Assembly (NCBI GenBank): GCA_015064895.1
Contig: SVRI01000007.1
Coordinates: 1 to 64,000, forward strand
Direction: 5' to 3'
Source: Oscillospiraceae bacterium
GTDB lineage: Bacteria > Bacillota > Clostridia > Oscillospirales > CAG-382
Length of the DNA stretch: 64,000 bases
Shown here: positions 52,614 to 62,020 of the stretch, in pieces
How the letters are laid out: the number at the start of each line of letters is the position of its first letter
Position numbering within the stretch: position 1 is the stretch's first letter
Position numbers and translations under genes: made by a program
Notes under the pieces: model-generated
Databases searched by the model: none
Told to the model about the DNA's origin: nothing
Seen by the model: the letters and a program-made list of their open reading frames with translations, nothing else

Positions 52614-54023
52614 TTGATTTTCGCATCGCTTTTATTTTTGTTTATATTTTTACCTCTGAATTTAATATTATACTATGCAGTTCCAAGCTTTAAGGCAAAA
52701 AATGCAATACTAATTGCCTTTTCCCTGCTTTTCTATGCATGGGGTGAGCCTGTATGGGTGCTTTTACTTGTTCTTACTGCTTTTCTTGACTGGCGTCATG
52801 CCCTTGCCATTGAAAAGTACCGCGGTACAAATAAAGCTAAGACAGCACTTCTTATGACGGTAATTACCGATATCGGAATTTTTGCTGTATTCAAATATTC
52901 GGGCTTCTTTATATCTAACTTAAATCTGATTCCTTTTATTAACCTGCCCGTTCCGCACTTTATACTTCCTGCAGGTATTTCCTTCTATACCTTCCAGACT
53001 CTTACATACAGCATTGATGTATACAGAGGAAAAATAAAGCCTCAGGAAAAGTTCACAAACTATCTGCTTTATCTTTCACTCTATTTCCAGCTTGTTGCAG
53101 GTCCCATTGTACGATACACCGATGTTGAAAACAGCATAAACCACAGGATATTATCTGTTCCAAAGTTTTCTTCGGGTATATACAGATTCATTCTGGGACT
53201 TGGCAAAAAGGTAATAATTGCAAACACGGCAGGCAAGTTTGTTGACATGTACATGACAAGCAAGGCAGACGAGCTTACAACTCTCGGTGCATGGTTCGGA
53301 ATTATAATGTACTCGGTTCAGCTTTATTTTGATTTTTCGGGATATTCCGATATGGCAATAGGTCTTGGTAAAATGTTCGGCTTTGATTTTCCCGAAAACT
53401 TCAACTACCCGTACATATCAAAATCCGTAAGCGAATTTTGGCGCAGATGGCACATGACGCTCGGTTCGTTTTTCAGAGACTATGTGTACATACCTTTAGG
53501 CGGTAACAAAAGGTTTGTTCTTAGAAACCTTATAATCGTATGGTTCTTGACAGGCTTCTGGCACGGTGCAAGCTGGAATTTTATTATCTGGGGTCTGTAC
53601 AACGGACTGTTTATAATACTTGAAAAATACACAAAGAAATGGTTTGACAAAATACCTGCATTTTTAAGGCATATATACCTTTTAACTGTTGTGAATGTCG
53701 GATTTGTATTCTTCAAATTCACAAACATGTCAGATGCCGTAAAATATCTTAAGGTGATGTTCACGGGCGGCGTGTCCTTTACGAGCATGTCAGATACAAC
53801 AATAATCCTCAATAACATATTCTGGATTTGTCTTGCCCTTATAATCTGTACACCCGTTATGAAACTGCTTGAAAAGCTGTATGATAAATCGACTTATTCC
53901 AATGCCGTTGTAATTACTGCATCAAACACAATAAGAATTTTGCTTTTATTTACTATTATGGTCTTGTCGGTAGCACATCTTACAGGCAACAGCTTCAATC
54001 CTTTTTTATATCATTCCTTTTAA
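52614..54023 (+). CDS. MBOAT-family O-acyltransferase (AlgI/DltB-like)
   Basis: The 469-residue polytopic membrane enzyme acylates extracytoplasmic sugars or polymers. The MBOAT signature includes FWRRWHMTLGSFFRDYVYIPLGG and GFWHGASWNFIIWGLYNG, with the conserved histidine in the latter. It usually works with a SGNH/DHHW partner; none is adjacent. TTG 52614 is chosen because GGAGG (52601-52605) lies 8 nt upstream; the in-frame extension upstream runs antisense to spoVAC. No terminator follows before parB. Confidence 0.9.
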   Translation: MIFASLLFLFIFLPLNLILYYAVPSFKAKNAILIAFSLLFYAWGEPVWVLLLVLTAFLDWRHALAIEKYRGTNKAKTALLMTVITDIGIFAVFKYSGFFISNLNLIPFINLPVPHFILPAGISFYTFQTLTYSIDVYRGKIKPQEKFTNYLLYLSLYFQLVAGPIVRYTDVENSINHRILSVPKFSSGIYRFILGLGKKVIIANTAGKFVDMYMTSKADELTTLGAWFGIIMYSVQLYFDFSGYSDMAIGLGKMFGFDFPENFNYPYISKSVSEFWRRWHMTLGSFFRDYVYIPLGGNKRFVLRNLIIVWFLTGFWHGASWNFIIWGLYNGLFIILEKYTKKWFDKIPAFLRHIYLLTVVNVGFVFFKFTNMSDAVKYLKVMFTGGVSFTSMSDTTIILNNIFWICLALIICTPVMKLLEKLYDKSTYSNAVVITASNTIRILLLFTIMVLSVAHLTGNSFNPFLYHSF

Positions 54024-54098
54024 CTTTTACAATATACAGAGTTCACATATTCAATTTATAATATACATCACAAATAACAAACAAGCGAGGAATAATAC

Positions 54099-55046
54099 AT
54101 GGTTAAGAATAAAGGTCTCGGAAAAGGTCTCGGTGCACTTTTTACAGAGGCAGACTATTTTGTTGAAAATGAATCATCTGCCGTTAATACCGTCAGAATA
54201 TCGGATATAGAGCCGGACAAGGATCAGCCAAGAAAGATGTTTGATGAAGAAGCACTTTCTTCCCTTGCAATGAGCATTGAAAGACACGGAGTTCTTCAGC
54301 CTCTTGTTGTAAGAAAGGTGAAGCTTGAAAACGCAGACAGTGCAGCATCAAAACTTCTTGGCGACAAGTATACAATTATTTCGGGTGAAAGACGTTGGAG
54401 AGCTGCAAAAATGGCAGGTCTTACAACCGTTCCCGTTGTAATCAAGGACCTTACTGATTCCGAAGTTGCGGCAGTAAGCCTTGTTGAAAACCTTCAGAGA
54501 GAAGACTTGAATCCCGTAGAGCTTGCAGAAGGTTTAAAAAGACTTATTGAAGAGTTCGGGCTTACTCAGGAAGAGGCGGCACTTGCGGTAGGTATTTCAA
54601 GACCTGCACTTACAAACTCGCTTCGTCTTCTTTCACTTCCCGATGAAGCACTTGACTCCCTTGCAAGCAAGGACATTTCAGCAGGTCATGCAAGAGCTCT
54701 GCTTTCACTCGGTAATGCCGACCTTATACATACGGCACTCCAGGATGTTGTAGGAAAGGGACTTTCGGTAAGAGATACCGAAAAGCTCGTAAAAGACATG
54801 CTGAAGGCTGCTGAAAAGGCACAGAATGAAATTCCCGACGATGAAACACTCAAAAAGTCAAGAGATATGAAGGTATACTTCTCTAAGCTTGAAGAAAAGA
54901 TTTCATCCAATCTCGGCAGAAAGATAGCAATTGCCTCAAACAAGAAAAAGCCGGGACAAGGCAAGCTTGAAATAGAATATTACGACGATGCCGACCTCGA
55001 GACGCTTCTCAAGCAGTTGTGCGGTAACGATATATTCAACGACTAA
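54099..55046 (+). CDS. parB: ParB/Spo0J-family chromosome partitioning protein
   Basis: The 315-residue CTP-dependent clamp begins GLGKGLGALF, typical of chromosomal Spo0J. It has ISGERRWRAAKMAG and VSLVENLQREDLNPVELA (the nucleotide-binding regions), then the helix-turn-helix LTQEEAALAVGISRPALTNSL. No parA/soj gene precedes it; the MBOAT gene does. No 16-nt parS site (TGTTTCACGTGAAACA) was found in the window. AGCGAGGAA lies before the ATG. Three further genes follow closely. Confidence 0.9.
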   Translation: MVKNKGLGKGLGALFTEADYFVENESSAVNTVRISDIEPDKDQPRKMFDEEALSSLAMSIERHGVLQPLVVRKVKLENADSAASKLLGDKYTIISGERRWRAAKMAGLTTVPVVIKDLTDSEVAAVSLVENLQREDLNPVELAEGLKRLIEEFGLTQEEAALAVGISRPALTNSLRLLSLPDEALDSLASKDISAGHARALLSLGNADLIHTALQDVVGKGLSVRDTEKLVKDMLKAAEKAQNEIPDDETLKKSRDMKVYFSKLEEKISSNLGRKIAIASNKKKPGQGKLEIEYYDDADLETLLKQLCGNDIFND

Positions 55047-55058
55047 AAGGAGTTAAAA

Positions 55059-55736
55059 ATGCTTAACAATATACCCGTAATCAATTTCTTAATTTTTGCG
55101 GCAGGTATAGGTATTATCATCGCAATGATTTATACCAACATTCAGCGTTCAGCTTTGAGCAGTTTTATTAATGCTCTTATCAAAAAAGAATGTACAAATG
55201 AGGATAGTGCCCTAACAATGAGAAGTCTCGGCTTAACAGGACTTAAAGGCGCAATTGCGGCATCCGGTGCAAAAAAACTGTTTGGTCTGAAAAAAGCAGT
55301 TGTTATTGTCTATCCTGAAGATAAAGAAAAAAGCGACACCCTTGAAGATGCCCTTGAAGGAAAGCATTACGAAAAGTATTATCTATCTGAAGAATGCGAC
55401 ACCGAGCTTCTTCTCAAAAAATACAACTACAAAGCCTTGTCTGTAAGAAAAATGATTCTTCTCTGTACGGCAACACTTATTATCGTTATTGTTGCTGCAT
55501 TCTTTACAGACAAGATTCTTGAGCATGTATTTACCAAAAAGCTCGAAAAGCCTCAGGAAGAAGTTACAGAAGAACAGCAAAATGAAGAAGAACTAAAGGA
55601 CAATGACACCGAAGAAAGCAAGGACAGCGGTGAAGAATCATCCGACGGCAAGGAAAGTTCTGATTCCACAGAGTCCGAGGACATTACATCGGAAAATGAT
55701 AACAACACAGCAGGACCCAGCATTCCGTTAGAATAA
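55059..55736 (+). CDS. Membrane protein with acidic tail, unknown function
   Basis: The 225-residue protein has an N-terminal membrane helix (~6-27), a cytoplasmic basic part (LKGAIAASGAKKLFGLKKA), a second helix (~130-150) and a Glu/Ser/Asp-rich low-complexity tail of about 70 residues ending PSIPLE. I recognise no family. AAAGGAG precedes the ATG. It begins 12 nt after parB and ends 10 nt before the MORN gene. Confidence 0.6.
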   Translation: MLNNIPVINFLIFAAGIGIIIAMIYTNIQRSALSSFINALIKKECTNEDSALTMRSLGLTGLKGAIAASGAKKLFGLKKAVVIVYPEDKEKSDTLEDALEGKHYEKYYLSEECDTELLLKKYNYKALSVRKMILLCTATLIIVIVAAFFTDKILEHVFTKKLEKPQEEVTEEQQNEEELKDNDTEESKDSGEESSDGKESSDSTESEDITSENDNNTAGPSIPLE

Positions 55737-55746
55737 GGAGGCACTC

Positions 55747-56652
55747 ATGAAGCCGATTAATAAAAATCACTTCAAATCCATATTGATTATTGCCGCAGCC
55801 ACACTTTCGATAATACTAATTGCAGGTCTTATAGTTTTCTTTACAGGCTACAGGTATATTACAACCGATACGGCAAAATTCAGCGGCTGGGTAAAAAAAG
55901 GTCAGCCCGTTTCAGGTACAATCAAATATTCAAACGGCGATTCGGGCGAGCTGTCAATTGACAAAAACAAAAAGCTTACCATAAAATATTCCACAGGTGA
56001 CGTATACGAAGGCGGGCTCAAGGGTGTTCTCAGACACGGCTACGGAAAAATCACCTATAAAGACGGTAATGTTTATGAAGGCGACTTTATAAATGATGTG
56101 CGTACGGGAAATGCAAAAATAACCTATGCCGACGGCAGCAGTTACATAGGTGCGGTGATCGACGGCATACCCCACGGTAACGGTCTTTATACCTTTGCCG
56201 ACGGCTCATACTACAACGGAAATTTCAACATGGGCAAAAAAGACGGCATCGGTGAATACCGCTTCAGCGACGGTTCATACTATTACGGTACCTTTGTAAA
56301 CGATATTAAACACGGCAGTGAAATAGTTACCGTTCCCCTGTCCGACGGTACACAATATACGGGTGAATGCACACTTCACATGGCAAACGGCGACAGCTAC
56401 ACGGGTGACTATGAAAACGACCTGCCGTCGGGCTTTGGAATATTTGAATGGGCAAGCGGCGAAAGGTATACCGGCTCATTTACTGCCGGCATGTTCAACG
56501 GTCAGGGCACCTATACCTATGCCGACGGCACTTCCATCACCGAAACATTTGTAAACGGCAATCTTCCTAAAAAGCCTGAGGTAACAGAACCTGATGAACA
56601 GGAGCAGAATACAGAATCTTTGGAAAATGCAGGACAGCAAGATGAACAATAA
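55747..56652 (+). CDS. Membrane-anchored MORN-repeat protein
   Basis: The 301-residue protein has an N-terminal membrane helix (~14-36) and at least seven MORN repeats between residues ~75 and 270. Repeat examples are YEGGLKGVLRHGYGKITYKDG, YEGDFINDVRTGNAKITYADG-type units, YNGNFNMGKKDGIGEYRFSDG and YTGSFTAGMFNGQGTYTYADG. The tail is acidic and glutamine-rich. MORN repeats bind lipids or proteins. AAGGAGG precedes the ATG. The stop overlaps the next gene by 11 nt. Confidence 0.85.
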   Translation: MKPINKNHFKSILIIAAATLSIILIAGLIVFFTGYRYITTDTAKFSGWVKKGQPVSGTIKYSNGDSGELSIDKNKKLTIKYSTGDVYEGGLKGVLRHGYGKITYKDGNVYEGDFINDVRTGNAKITYADGSSYIGAVIDGIPHGNGLYTFADGSYYNGNFNMGKKDGIGEYRFSDGSYYYGTFVNDIKHGSEIVTVPLSDGTQYTGECTLHMANGDSYTGDYENDLPSGFGIFEWASGERYTGSFTAGMFNGQGTYTYADGTSITETFVNGNLPKKPEVTEPDEQEQNTESLENAGQQDEQ

Positions 56653-57400
56653 TAATACAGATGTGACGCTTCTTGAAGGTATAATATCTCTTGACGCTGC
56701 TATAAAGGCAGGAAAAAGAGAAATACTCGGTGTCTACATTGACAGGGAAAAGCAGGCAAAAAGGGACAGAAAGATAACACATCTTATATCAAATCTCAAA
56801 AAATCAAACATTCCCTACACCATCTGCGACAGAGAGTATATTGATACCCTTTCAACGGGTAAATCCCATGGCGGTGTTGTTGCTCAAGTCGGAAATTATA
56901 CCTTTACTGACATCAATGAATTACTTGCCGGTCTAAAAGATAACGAATATCTTGTCATGCTCGACGGTGTTGAAGACCCGTTCAACTTCGGCTATTCCAT
57001 ACGCAATTTATTTGCCTTCGGCTGCCGCGGCTTCATAATACCCGAAAGAAACTGGATGAGTGCGGCAAATGTGGTGTCCACATCATCCGCAGGTGCAAGT
57101 GAGCTGTGTGACATGGCTGTATCGCATGACGATGATGAGCTTGTAAAGCAAGTTAAAAAGCACGGCGTTGACATAGTTTGCTCTGCCCTGTCTAAAGACT
57201 CGGTTTCTCTTTTTGATTTTAAACCGCAAAAGCCTTTTGTACTTTTCATAGGCGGTGAAAAACGCGGCATTTCTAAAACATTCATGGAAAACGCAGACGC
57301 GGTTGTACACATACCCTACAGCAATGAAAATGCAAGGTATTCACTTCCTACAGCGTCATGTGCCGCAATATTTGCAAGCTATCTTTCATCAATAAAGTAA
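56642..57400 (+). CDS. TrmH/SpoU-family RNA 2'-O-methyltransferase
   Basis: The 252-residue SPOUT enzyme has an N-terminal substrate-binding domain (~1-90, with HGGVVAQV) and the knotted catalytic domain: LDGVEDPFNFGYSIRNLFAFG (motif 1, arginine near residue 122), FIGGEKRGISK (motif 2) and IPYSNENARYSLPTASCAAIF (motif 3). Motif 3 differs from the usual ESLNVS form, so the exact RNA target is uncertain. ATG 56642 has AGGA about 8 nt upstream inside the MORN gene. Confidence 0.82.
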   Translation: MNNNNTDVTLLEGIISLDAAIKAGKREILGVYIDREKQAKRDRKITHLISNLKKSNIPYTICDREYIDTLSTGKSHGGVVAQVGNYTFTDINELLAGLKDNEYLVMLDGVEDPFNFGYSIRNLFAFGCRGFIIPERNWMSAANVVSTSSAGASELCDMAVSHDDDELVKQVKKHGVDIVCSALSKDSVSLFDFKPQKPFVLFIGGEKRGISKTFMENADAVVHIPYSNENARYSLPTASCAAIFASYLSSIK

Positions 57401-57438
57401 AAAAATGCCTCGGTATTTAACCGAGGCTTTGCTTTTAT
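57401..57438. terminator. Bidirectional terminator between the TrmH and methyltransferase-GNAT genes
   Basis: GCCTCGG and CCGAGGC form a 7-bp stem with a TATTTAA loop. T-runs lie on both strands (TTTGCTTTT on plus, ATTTTTTT on minus). Confidence 0.85.
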
Positions 57439-59039
57439 ATTCTTTTACTTACGGGAATCATCTCTATATCTTCTTCGACATATTTGCCGCCGTCTTTTGA
57501 AAATCCGAGCGTTTGATAAAATCCCAATGCCTGAGCCTGAGAATTAACGTGAATAAGGCTTGCCTTTTCATCTTTTGCAATTTCTTCAAGCATCAAAAGC
57601 ATCTGCTTTCCGAGACCGAACTTGCGGTACTCATTCTTGACAGCAACCTTACCGATAAGCCGCTCATTTTTATTATCAAGGTATATCATTCTCGATGTAG
57701 CACAGACAACGCCCTTACCGTCATAGACATTGACGAACCATGCAGTATCGTCTTGTATATCCCTTGAAGCACCTGCCTTGTAGTTTTGCTCATTTGCAAA
57801 CACTTCACTTCTTACACTCAAAGCATCCTTAAGCATCATGCTTGACTTACCGGCAATAACCTCAAAGCTTTTGCCGCCGCTTTCAACTGTCTTTTTACCC
57901 GAAAGAATAAGCGAGCCGAAGGTAAGGTGTGAGGAAAACTCATTAGCAAAGCAATCGATTTTCTTTTTGATAACAGACTTCTTTTTATCGTTTATCTTGG
58001 TAGTACGTTTAGCTCTTATAAGCACATTTTTGGGAGAATGCTCAATGTCGATAAACTCCAAGACATCAACACTGTACCCGCAGTATTCAAGGTATTTACC
58101 CCTTAATGCGTCTGTTGCAAGAGCCGAAAAGCGTTCTTTTAAAAGACCGTAATCACACAAAAGCGAGAAGTTATCAGACTTAACCTTGCCGTTCATTTCA
58201 TGCTGACAGCAAGGAACCGAAAAGATATAGTCCGCCTGCCATCTGTAGGCATTATAAAGGGCATAGTCCGTTGCAACGTCACAGGCATGAAGGGCAATCA
58301 CCATATCGGGACGTACCTTCGGAAGATAATCCTTGATGTCCATGCAAAGGAATGTGAGATTGTCATAGCCGTACTTTTTTGCAAGAGCATTACAGTCATC
58401 AATTACCTTTTTCTTAAGGTCAAGACCCACAATATTTACCTTTTTGCGGGCAATTTCTGTCATGTAGTGGTAGCAAATAAATGTCAGATAACTTTTGCCG
58501 CAACCAAAGTCTATGATGTTGTATTCTTCTCTTGGGTCTTTTTTCACAACATCGTCAATAAACTCTACAAAACGGCAAATCTGCTTATACTTGTCATATC
58601 TTGAATTGATAATCTTACCGTCTTTTCCGATAACACCTATATCACAAAGGACAGGGGGTGCGTTATCAAGGTCAATTATATGGTTCTTTTCTCTGTTATG
58701 GGTTATATTTTCCTTTTTGACTTTGGTATTTCTGCGTCTGTTGTGAAGCAGCTTGCCTTTGGAGGAAATCTTAATACCGTAGACATACTCATCGGTGAAG
58801 ATTTCAGCCTGTCGGAAACAGACCGTAAGAAGTGAACAGATTTTGTCGCAAAGTCCGTCTTTAGCTACATTTTCGTGAAAAGCCTGAGTCTTGGTAAAGG
58901 ACTCGAACTGATACCTCTCGCCCATGGGACGAAGATTGCATTTAACATACTCACTGTCTTTTTTCATCGGAACGGAAAATACGCCCTTTAAGATATTAAG
59001 TTTTGTAATTTCTTCAACAAGTCTTAAAAGCTCTGTCAT
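57435..59039 (-). CDS. SAM-dependent methyltransferase - GNAT acetyltransferase fusion
   Basis: The 534-residue protein has two domains. Residues ~1-355 hold a class I methyltransferase with IIDFGCGKSYLTFICYHY (SAM site), LDLKKKVIDDCN and ALHACDVATDYAL, then SVPCCQHEMN. This resembles the Methyltransf_32/GSTCD-like group thought to act on RNA. Residues ~400-534 are a GNAT domain with IGKVAVKNEYRKFGLGKQML and HVNSQAQALGFYQTLGF. Both look intact. A Lys-rich linker joins them. The target is unknown. ATG 59039 follows GGAG by 7 nt; cinA ends 2 nt upstream. Confidence 0.83.
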   Translation of the reverse strand: MTELLRLVEEITKLNILKGVFSVPMKKDSEYVKCNLRPMGERYQFESFTKTQAFHENVAKDGLCDKICSLLTVCFRQAEIFTDEYVYGIKISSKGKLLHNRRRNTKVKKENITHNREKNHIIDLDNAPPVLCDIGVIGKDGKIINSRYDKYKQICRFVEFIDDVVKKDPREEYNIIDFGCGKSYLTFICYHYMTEIARKKVNIVGLDLKKKVIDDCNALAKKYGYDNLTFLCMDIKDYLPKVRPDMVIALHACDVATDYALYNAYRWQADYIFSVPCCQHEMNGKVKSDNFSLLCDYGLLKERFSALATDALRGKYLEYCGYSVDVLEFIDIEHSPKNVLIRAKRTTKINDKKKSVIKKKIDCFANEFSSHLTFGSLILSGKKTVESGGKSFEVIAGKSSMMLKDALSVRSEVFANEQNYKAGASRDIQDDTAWFVNVYDGKGVVCATSRMIYLDNKNERLIGKVAVKNEYRKFGLGKQMLLMLEEIAKDEKASLIHVNSQAQALGFYQTLGFSKDGGKYVEEDIEMIPVSKRI

Positions 59040-59040
59040 A

Positions 59041-60288
59041 TTACAACTCCATAACTTCATCTATTGCAGTCATGAGTGCGTTCTTGACTGCAAGTTTTCT
59101 TATATATTCACGGTCACGTGTTGCATGCTGACCGAGAAGCATTCTCTTTGCATAAAGCTTATCACCGACAGAAACGCCGAGATATACAAGACCTACAGGC
59201 TTTTCGTCGCTTGAGCCGCCGGGACCTGCAATGCCTGTAAGTGACAGTGCAATATCGGCACCCGAAAGTTTACGGACACCCTCAGCCATTTCCATTGCCG
59301 TCTGCTCGGACACGGCACCGTATTTTTCGAGGGTATCTGCCTTAACACCGACAAGCCTCATTTTAGCCTCGTTAGCATATGTACAAACTCCAAAGCCGAA
59401 TACCTCACTTGAACCCGGAACCGCTGTTATAGAGGCGCTAACCAAGCCTCCGGTGCATGATTCGCAGGTAGCAATGGTTTTTTTCTTTTCAGAGAGCAGT
59501 TTTACAAGGCTGTGTTCTACAGAAGGACTGTCAACATCATAGACAACCCTGCCGAGAACTGTTTTTACTTCTTCAACTGTTTTTGATATGAGCTTTCTTG
59601 CCTCAACCTCATTTTTTCCTCTTGCAGTCACTCTTACCCTGACTTCCCCTTCATTTACATAAGGAGCAAGTGTGGGATTCTTCGACTTTGTCATAAGGTC
59701 ATACAGCTTTTCCTCAACGCTCGATTCACCCATACCGATTATATTGACATTGGAGGAAACAAGCACGTGGTCTGTATATTTTGAGAGATACGGTATAACC
59801 TGATTTTCAAGCATGGGCTTCATTTCTCTTGGAGGACCGGGTAACATCACAAGAACTTTACCGTCTTTCTCTACTGCAATACCGGGTGCCGTTCCGAAAT
59901 CATTCATAAGAACGGTGCTGGTGTCGGGTACCATAGCCTGTTTGAGGTTATTTTCCGTCATTTTTCTGCCCGTCTTTTCAAAGTAAGAATAAAGCTGTTT
60001 TTCAACATTTTCGTCCTTATGAAGACCAAGACCTAAAGCCTTTGCACAAAGCTCGGTTGTTATATCGTCATATGTAGGACCAAGACCCCCTGTAGTTACT
60101 ACAAGGTCTGCCCTTTTAAATGCATGTTTTAACGTCTCTTCAAGACGGACTTTATTGTCACCGCACACAGAGTGATACAACACATCAAAGCCGTATTCGG
60201 AAAGACGTTTTGAAATATATGTCGCGTTTGTATTTACTATATCGCCTATAAGTATTTCAGTTCCGATACACAGTATTTCAGCAATCAA
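59041..60288 (-). CDS. cinA: CinA: NMN amidase / ADP-ribose pyrophosphatase-like protein
   Basis: The 415-residue protein has the N-terminal COG1058 domain (GTEILIGDIVNTNATYI, TTGGLGPTYDDIT, PGPPREMKPMLE) and the C-terminal PncC amidase domain (ATCESCTGGLVSASIT, AGPGGSSDEKPVG). CinA recycles pyridine nucleotides and is a competence-linked gene in streptococci and bacilli. It overlaps thiI by 4 nt upstream and is nearly joined to the methyltransferase-GNAT gene downstream. Confidence 0.94.
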   Translation of the reverse strand: MIAEILCIGTEILIGDIVNTNATYISKRLSEYGFDVLYHSVCGDNKVRLEETLKHAFKRADLVVTTGGLGPTYDDITTELCAKALGLGLHKDENVEKQLYSYFEKTGRKMTENNLKQAMVPDTSTVLMNDFGTAPGIAVEKDGKVLVMLPGPPREMKPMLENQVIPYLSKYTDHVLVSSNVNIIGMGESSVEEKLYDLMTKSKNPTLAPYVNEGEVRVRVTARGKNEVEARKLISKTVEEVKTVLGRVVYDVDSPSVEHSLVKLLSEKKKTIATCESCTGGLVSASITAVPGSSEVFGFGVCTYANEAKMRLVGVKADTLEKYGAVSEQTAMEMAEGVRKLSGADIALSLTGIAGPGGSSDEKPVGLVYLGVSVGDKLYAKRMLLGQHATRDREYIRKLAVKNALMTAIDEVMEL

Positions 60289-61478
60289 AATACATTTACC
60301 TCCTGAATATAGGCAGATTCAACTGCGTTGTTAACAAGTGTTTCAACATCAAGCTTTGCTTCTTCAGAGAGAATGTTTTCAAGCTTAGGATTTGTTACGG
60401 GATGTCTTGGTGTAAAGACTGTACAGCAGTCCTCAAAGGGCTGGATGGAAATGTCAAATGTGCCGATTTTACGGGATAGCTTTACAATATCCTCTTTATC
60501 CATGGCAATGAGAGGTCTATGGACACAAAGAGTTTTGACAACGCTGTTTGTTGAATTAAGAGCATTCATTGTCTGGCTTGCAACCTGACCGAGACTTTCG
60601 CCTGTAATAAGACATCTGCATTCACGACGGATTGCTATTTCTTCGGCAATTCTCATCATAAAGCGGCGAAGAAGAAGTGTGAAATAATCTTCGTTACATT
60701 TACTCTTTATATGCTCCTGAATTTCGGTAACAGAGGCAACCGTAAGCTTAATCTTACCGCAGTAATCCTCCATTTGTGATGCAAGCTCCACTACCTTTTC
60801 CCTTGCTCTTTCACTTGTATACGGGAAGCTCTCAAAATGAAGTGCATCAATTACAACACCGCGTTTTGCACACATATAGCCTGCAACTGGGCTGTCAATA
60901 CCGCCGGAAAGCAGTAAAAGTCCCTTACCTGCACTGCCGTAAGGCATACCGCCCGCACCAACAAGGGGGTCAGTATGAATATACGCAAAGTCGGTTCTGA
61001 TTTCAACTTTAACGGTTACCTGAGGATTATTTACATCAACCTTAAGGTGATGGAATTTTTCCAGGATTGCACCGCCGCATTCTCTTGAAAGTTCGGGACT
61101 CTTAAGAGGAAATTCCTTGTCGGAACGCTTTGATTCAACCTTGAATGTACGTGCATTCCGAAGTGCATCGGCAGTATATGTTCTTACAGCTTCAAGAACG
61201 GCATCCAGTGTCTTTTCACACACAGCCGCCTTACATACGTTCATAATGCCGAAAATCTTTGTACTCTCAAGCAGTGCCGTATCCATGTTCATTTTTGCTT
61301 CTTCGTCAACAGGAGTTACGTAAAGCACCGATTGAACACTGCTGTAAGAGAATTTTCCAAGACGGTTAAGGCGTCTTTTTGTATCCTTTATAAGCATACT
61401 TTCAAAATATGAACGGTTAAGTCCCTTAAGAACAACTTCACCGAATTTTAAAAGTAATACTTCGTTATAATTTGCCAT
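60285..61478 (-). CDS. thiI: tRNA 4-thiouridine synthase ThiI
   Basis: The 397-residue enzyme has an N-terminal ferredoxin-like domain and THUMP domain (residues ~1-170, KFGEVVLKGLNRSYFE), then the PP-loop adenylating domain with LLSGGIDSPVAGYM and GESLGQVASQT. It thiolates U8 of tRNA and can act in thiamine thiazole formation. No C-terminal rhodanese domain is present, the usual state in Firmicutes. A cysteine-desulfurase partner gene, common upstream elsewhere, is absent. Confidence 0.94.
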   Translation of the reverse strand: MANYNEVLLLKFGEVVLKGLNRSYFESMLIKDTKRRLNRLGKFSYSSVQSVLYVTPVDEEAKMNMDTALLESTKIFGIMNVCKAAVCEKTLDAVLEAVRTYTADALRNARTFKVESKRSDKEFPLKSPELSRECGGAILEKFHHLKVDVNNPQVTVKVEIRTDFAYIHTDPLVGAGGMPYGSAGKGLLLLSGGIDSPVAGYMCAKRGVVIDALHFESFPYTSERAREKVVELASQMEDYCGKIKLTVASVTEIQEHIKSKCNEDYFTLLLRRFMMRIAEEIAIRRECRCLITGESLGQVASQTMNALNSTNSVVKTLCVHRPLIAMDKEDIVKLSRKIGTFDISIQPFEDCCTVFTPRHPVTNPKLENILSEEAKLDVETLVNNAVESAYIQEVNVF

Positions 61479-61498
61479 ATCTATACTATCCTTTCGGG

Positions 61499-62020
61499 TT
61501 AATAATCTTCGTCATCCTCATTTTCTGCCTTTTCCCATGCCGCAGATATTTTATCATTGAGATAATCAGCAAACATCTGATCGGGTTCAAACTTCATCAT
61601 ACTCTTTTTGCCGTTGAACTCAAAAAAATATAAGTAATAGCTGTCGGGTGCAAAATTCTTACAGAGGTTCACATTAAAATTAGTCTTTGGAAAGCTGTCC
61701 TTTCTTTCTTCGTATTCCTCTTTTGAAACAACATGAGACAGCGACATTTCATAATCAAGACTTGACACGCATATACTTTTTTTGCCGGTAACCTTATAGA
61801 CTTTAAAGCTATCCTCAGCAGCTTCATATATGTAACTGCTGCCTACATATTTGAGATACATTTCTATGGATAAAATACCGCAAACAAAAGCCGTAAGCTG
61901 ATATACAACAACTAAGCGGTTTACCAACCCCGATACAAGAAACAAAATAACAGCAGCAACAGCCAAGGATATTGACAGTATTTTTTCTTTTTTACTTTTT
62001 GAAGAAGGTCTGAATGTCAT
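61499..62020 (-). CDS. Two-helix membrane protein of unknown function
   Basis: The 173-residue protein has a basic N-terminus, two membrane helices (~14-32 and ~36-55) and a ~115-residue cytoplasmic-type domain with paired strands (YYLYFFEFNGKKSMMKF) and an acidic end. No family is recognised. Its start overlaps the MPE phosphodiesterase stop by 4 nt, and thiI follows 20 nt after its stop, so it is probably in the same operon. Confidence 0.6.
   Translation of the reverse strand: MTFRPSSKSKKEKILSISLAVAAVILFLVSGLVNRLVVVYQLTAFVCGILSIEMYLKYVGSSYIYEAAEDSFKVYKVTGKKSICVSSLDYEMSLSHVVSKEEYEERKDSFPKTNFNVNLCKNFAPDSYYLYFFEFNGKKSMMKFEPDQMFADYLNDKISAAWEKAENEDDEDY

Noticed and set aside
54024-54098. parS site near parB
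   Set aside because: No TGTTTCACGTGAAACA-like palindrome is visible in this gap or elsewhere in the window.
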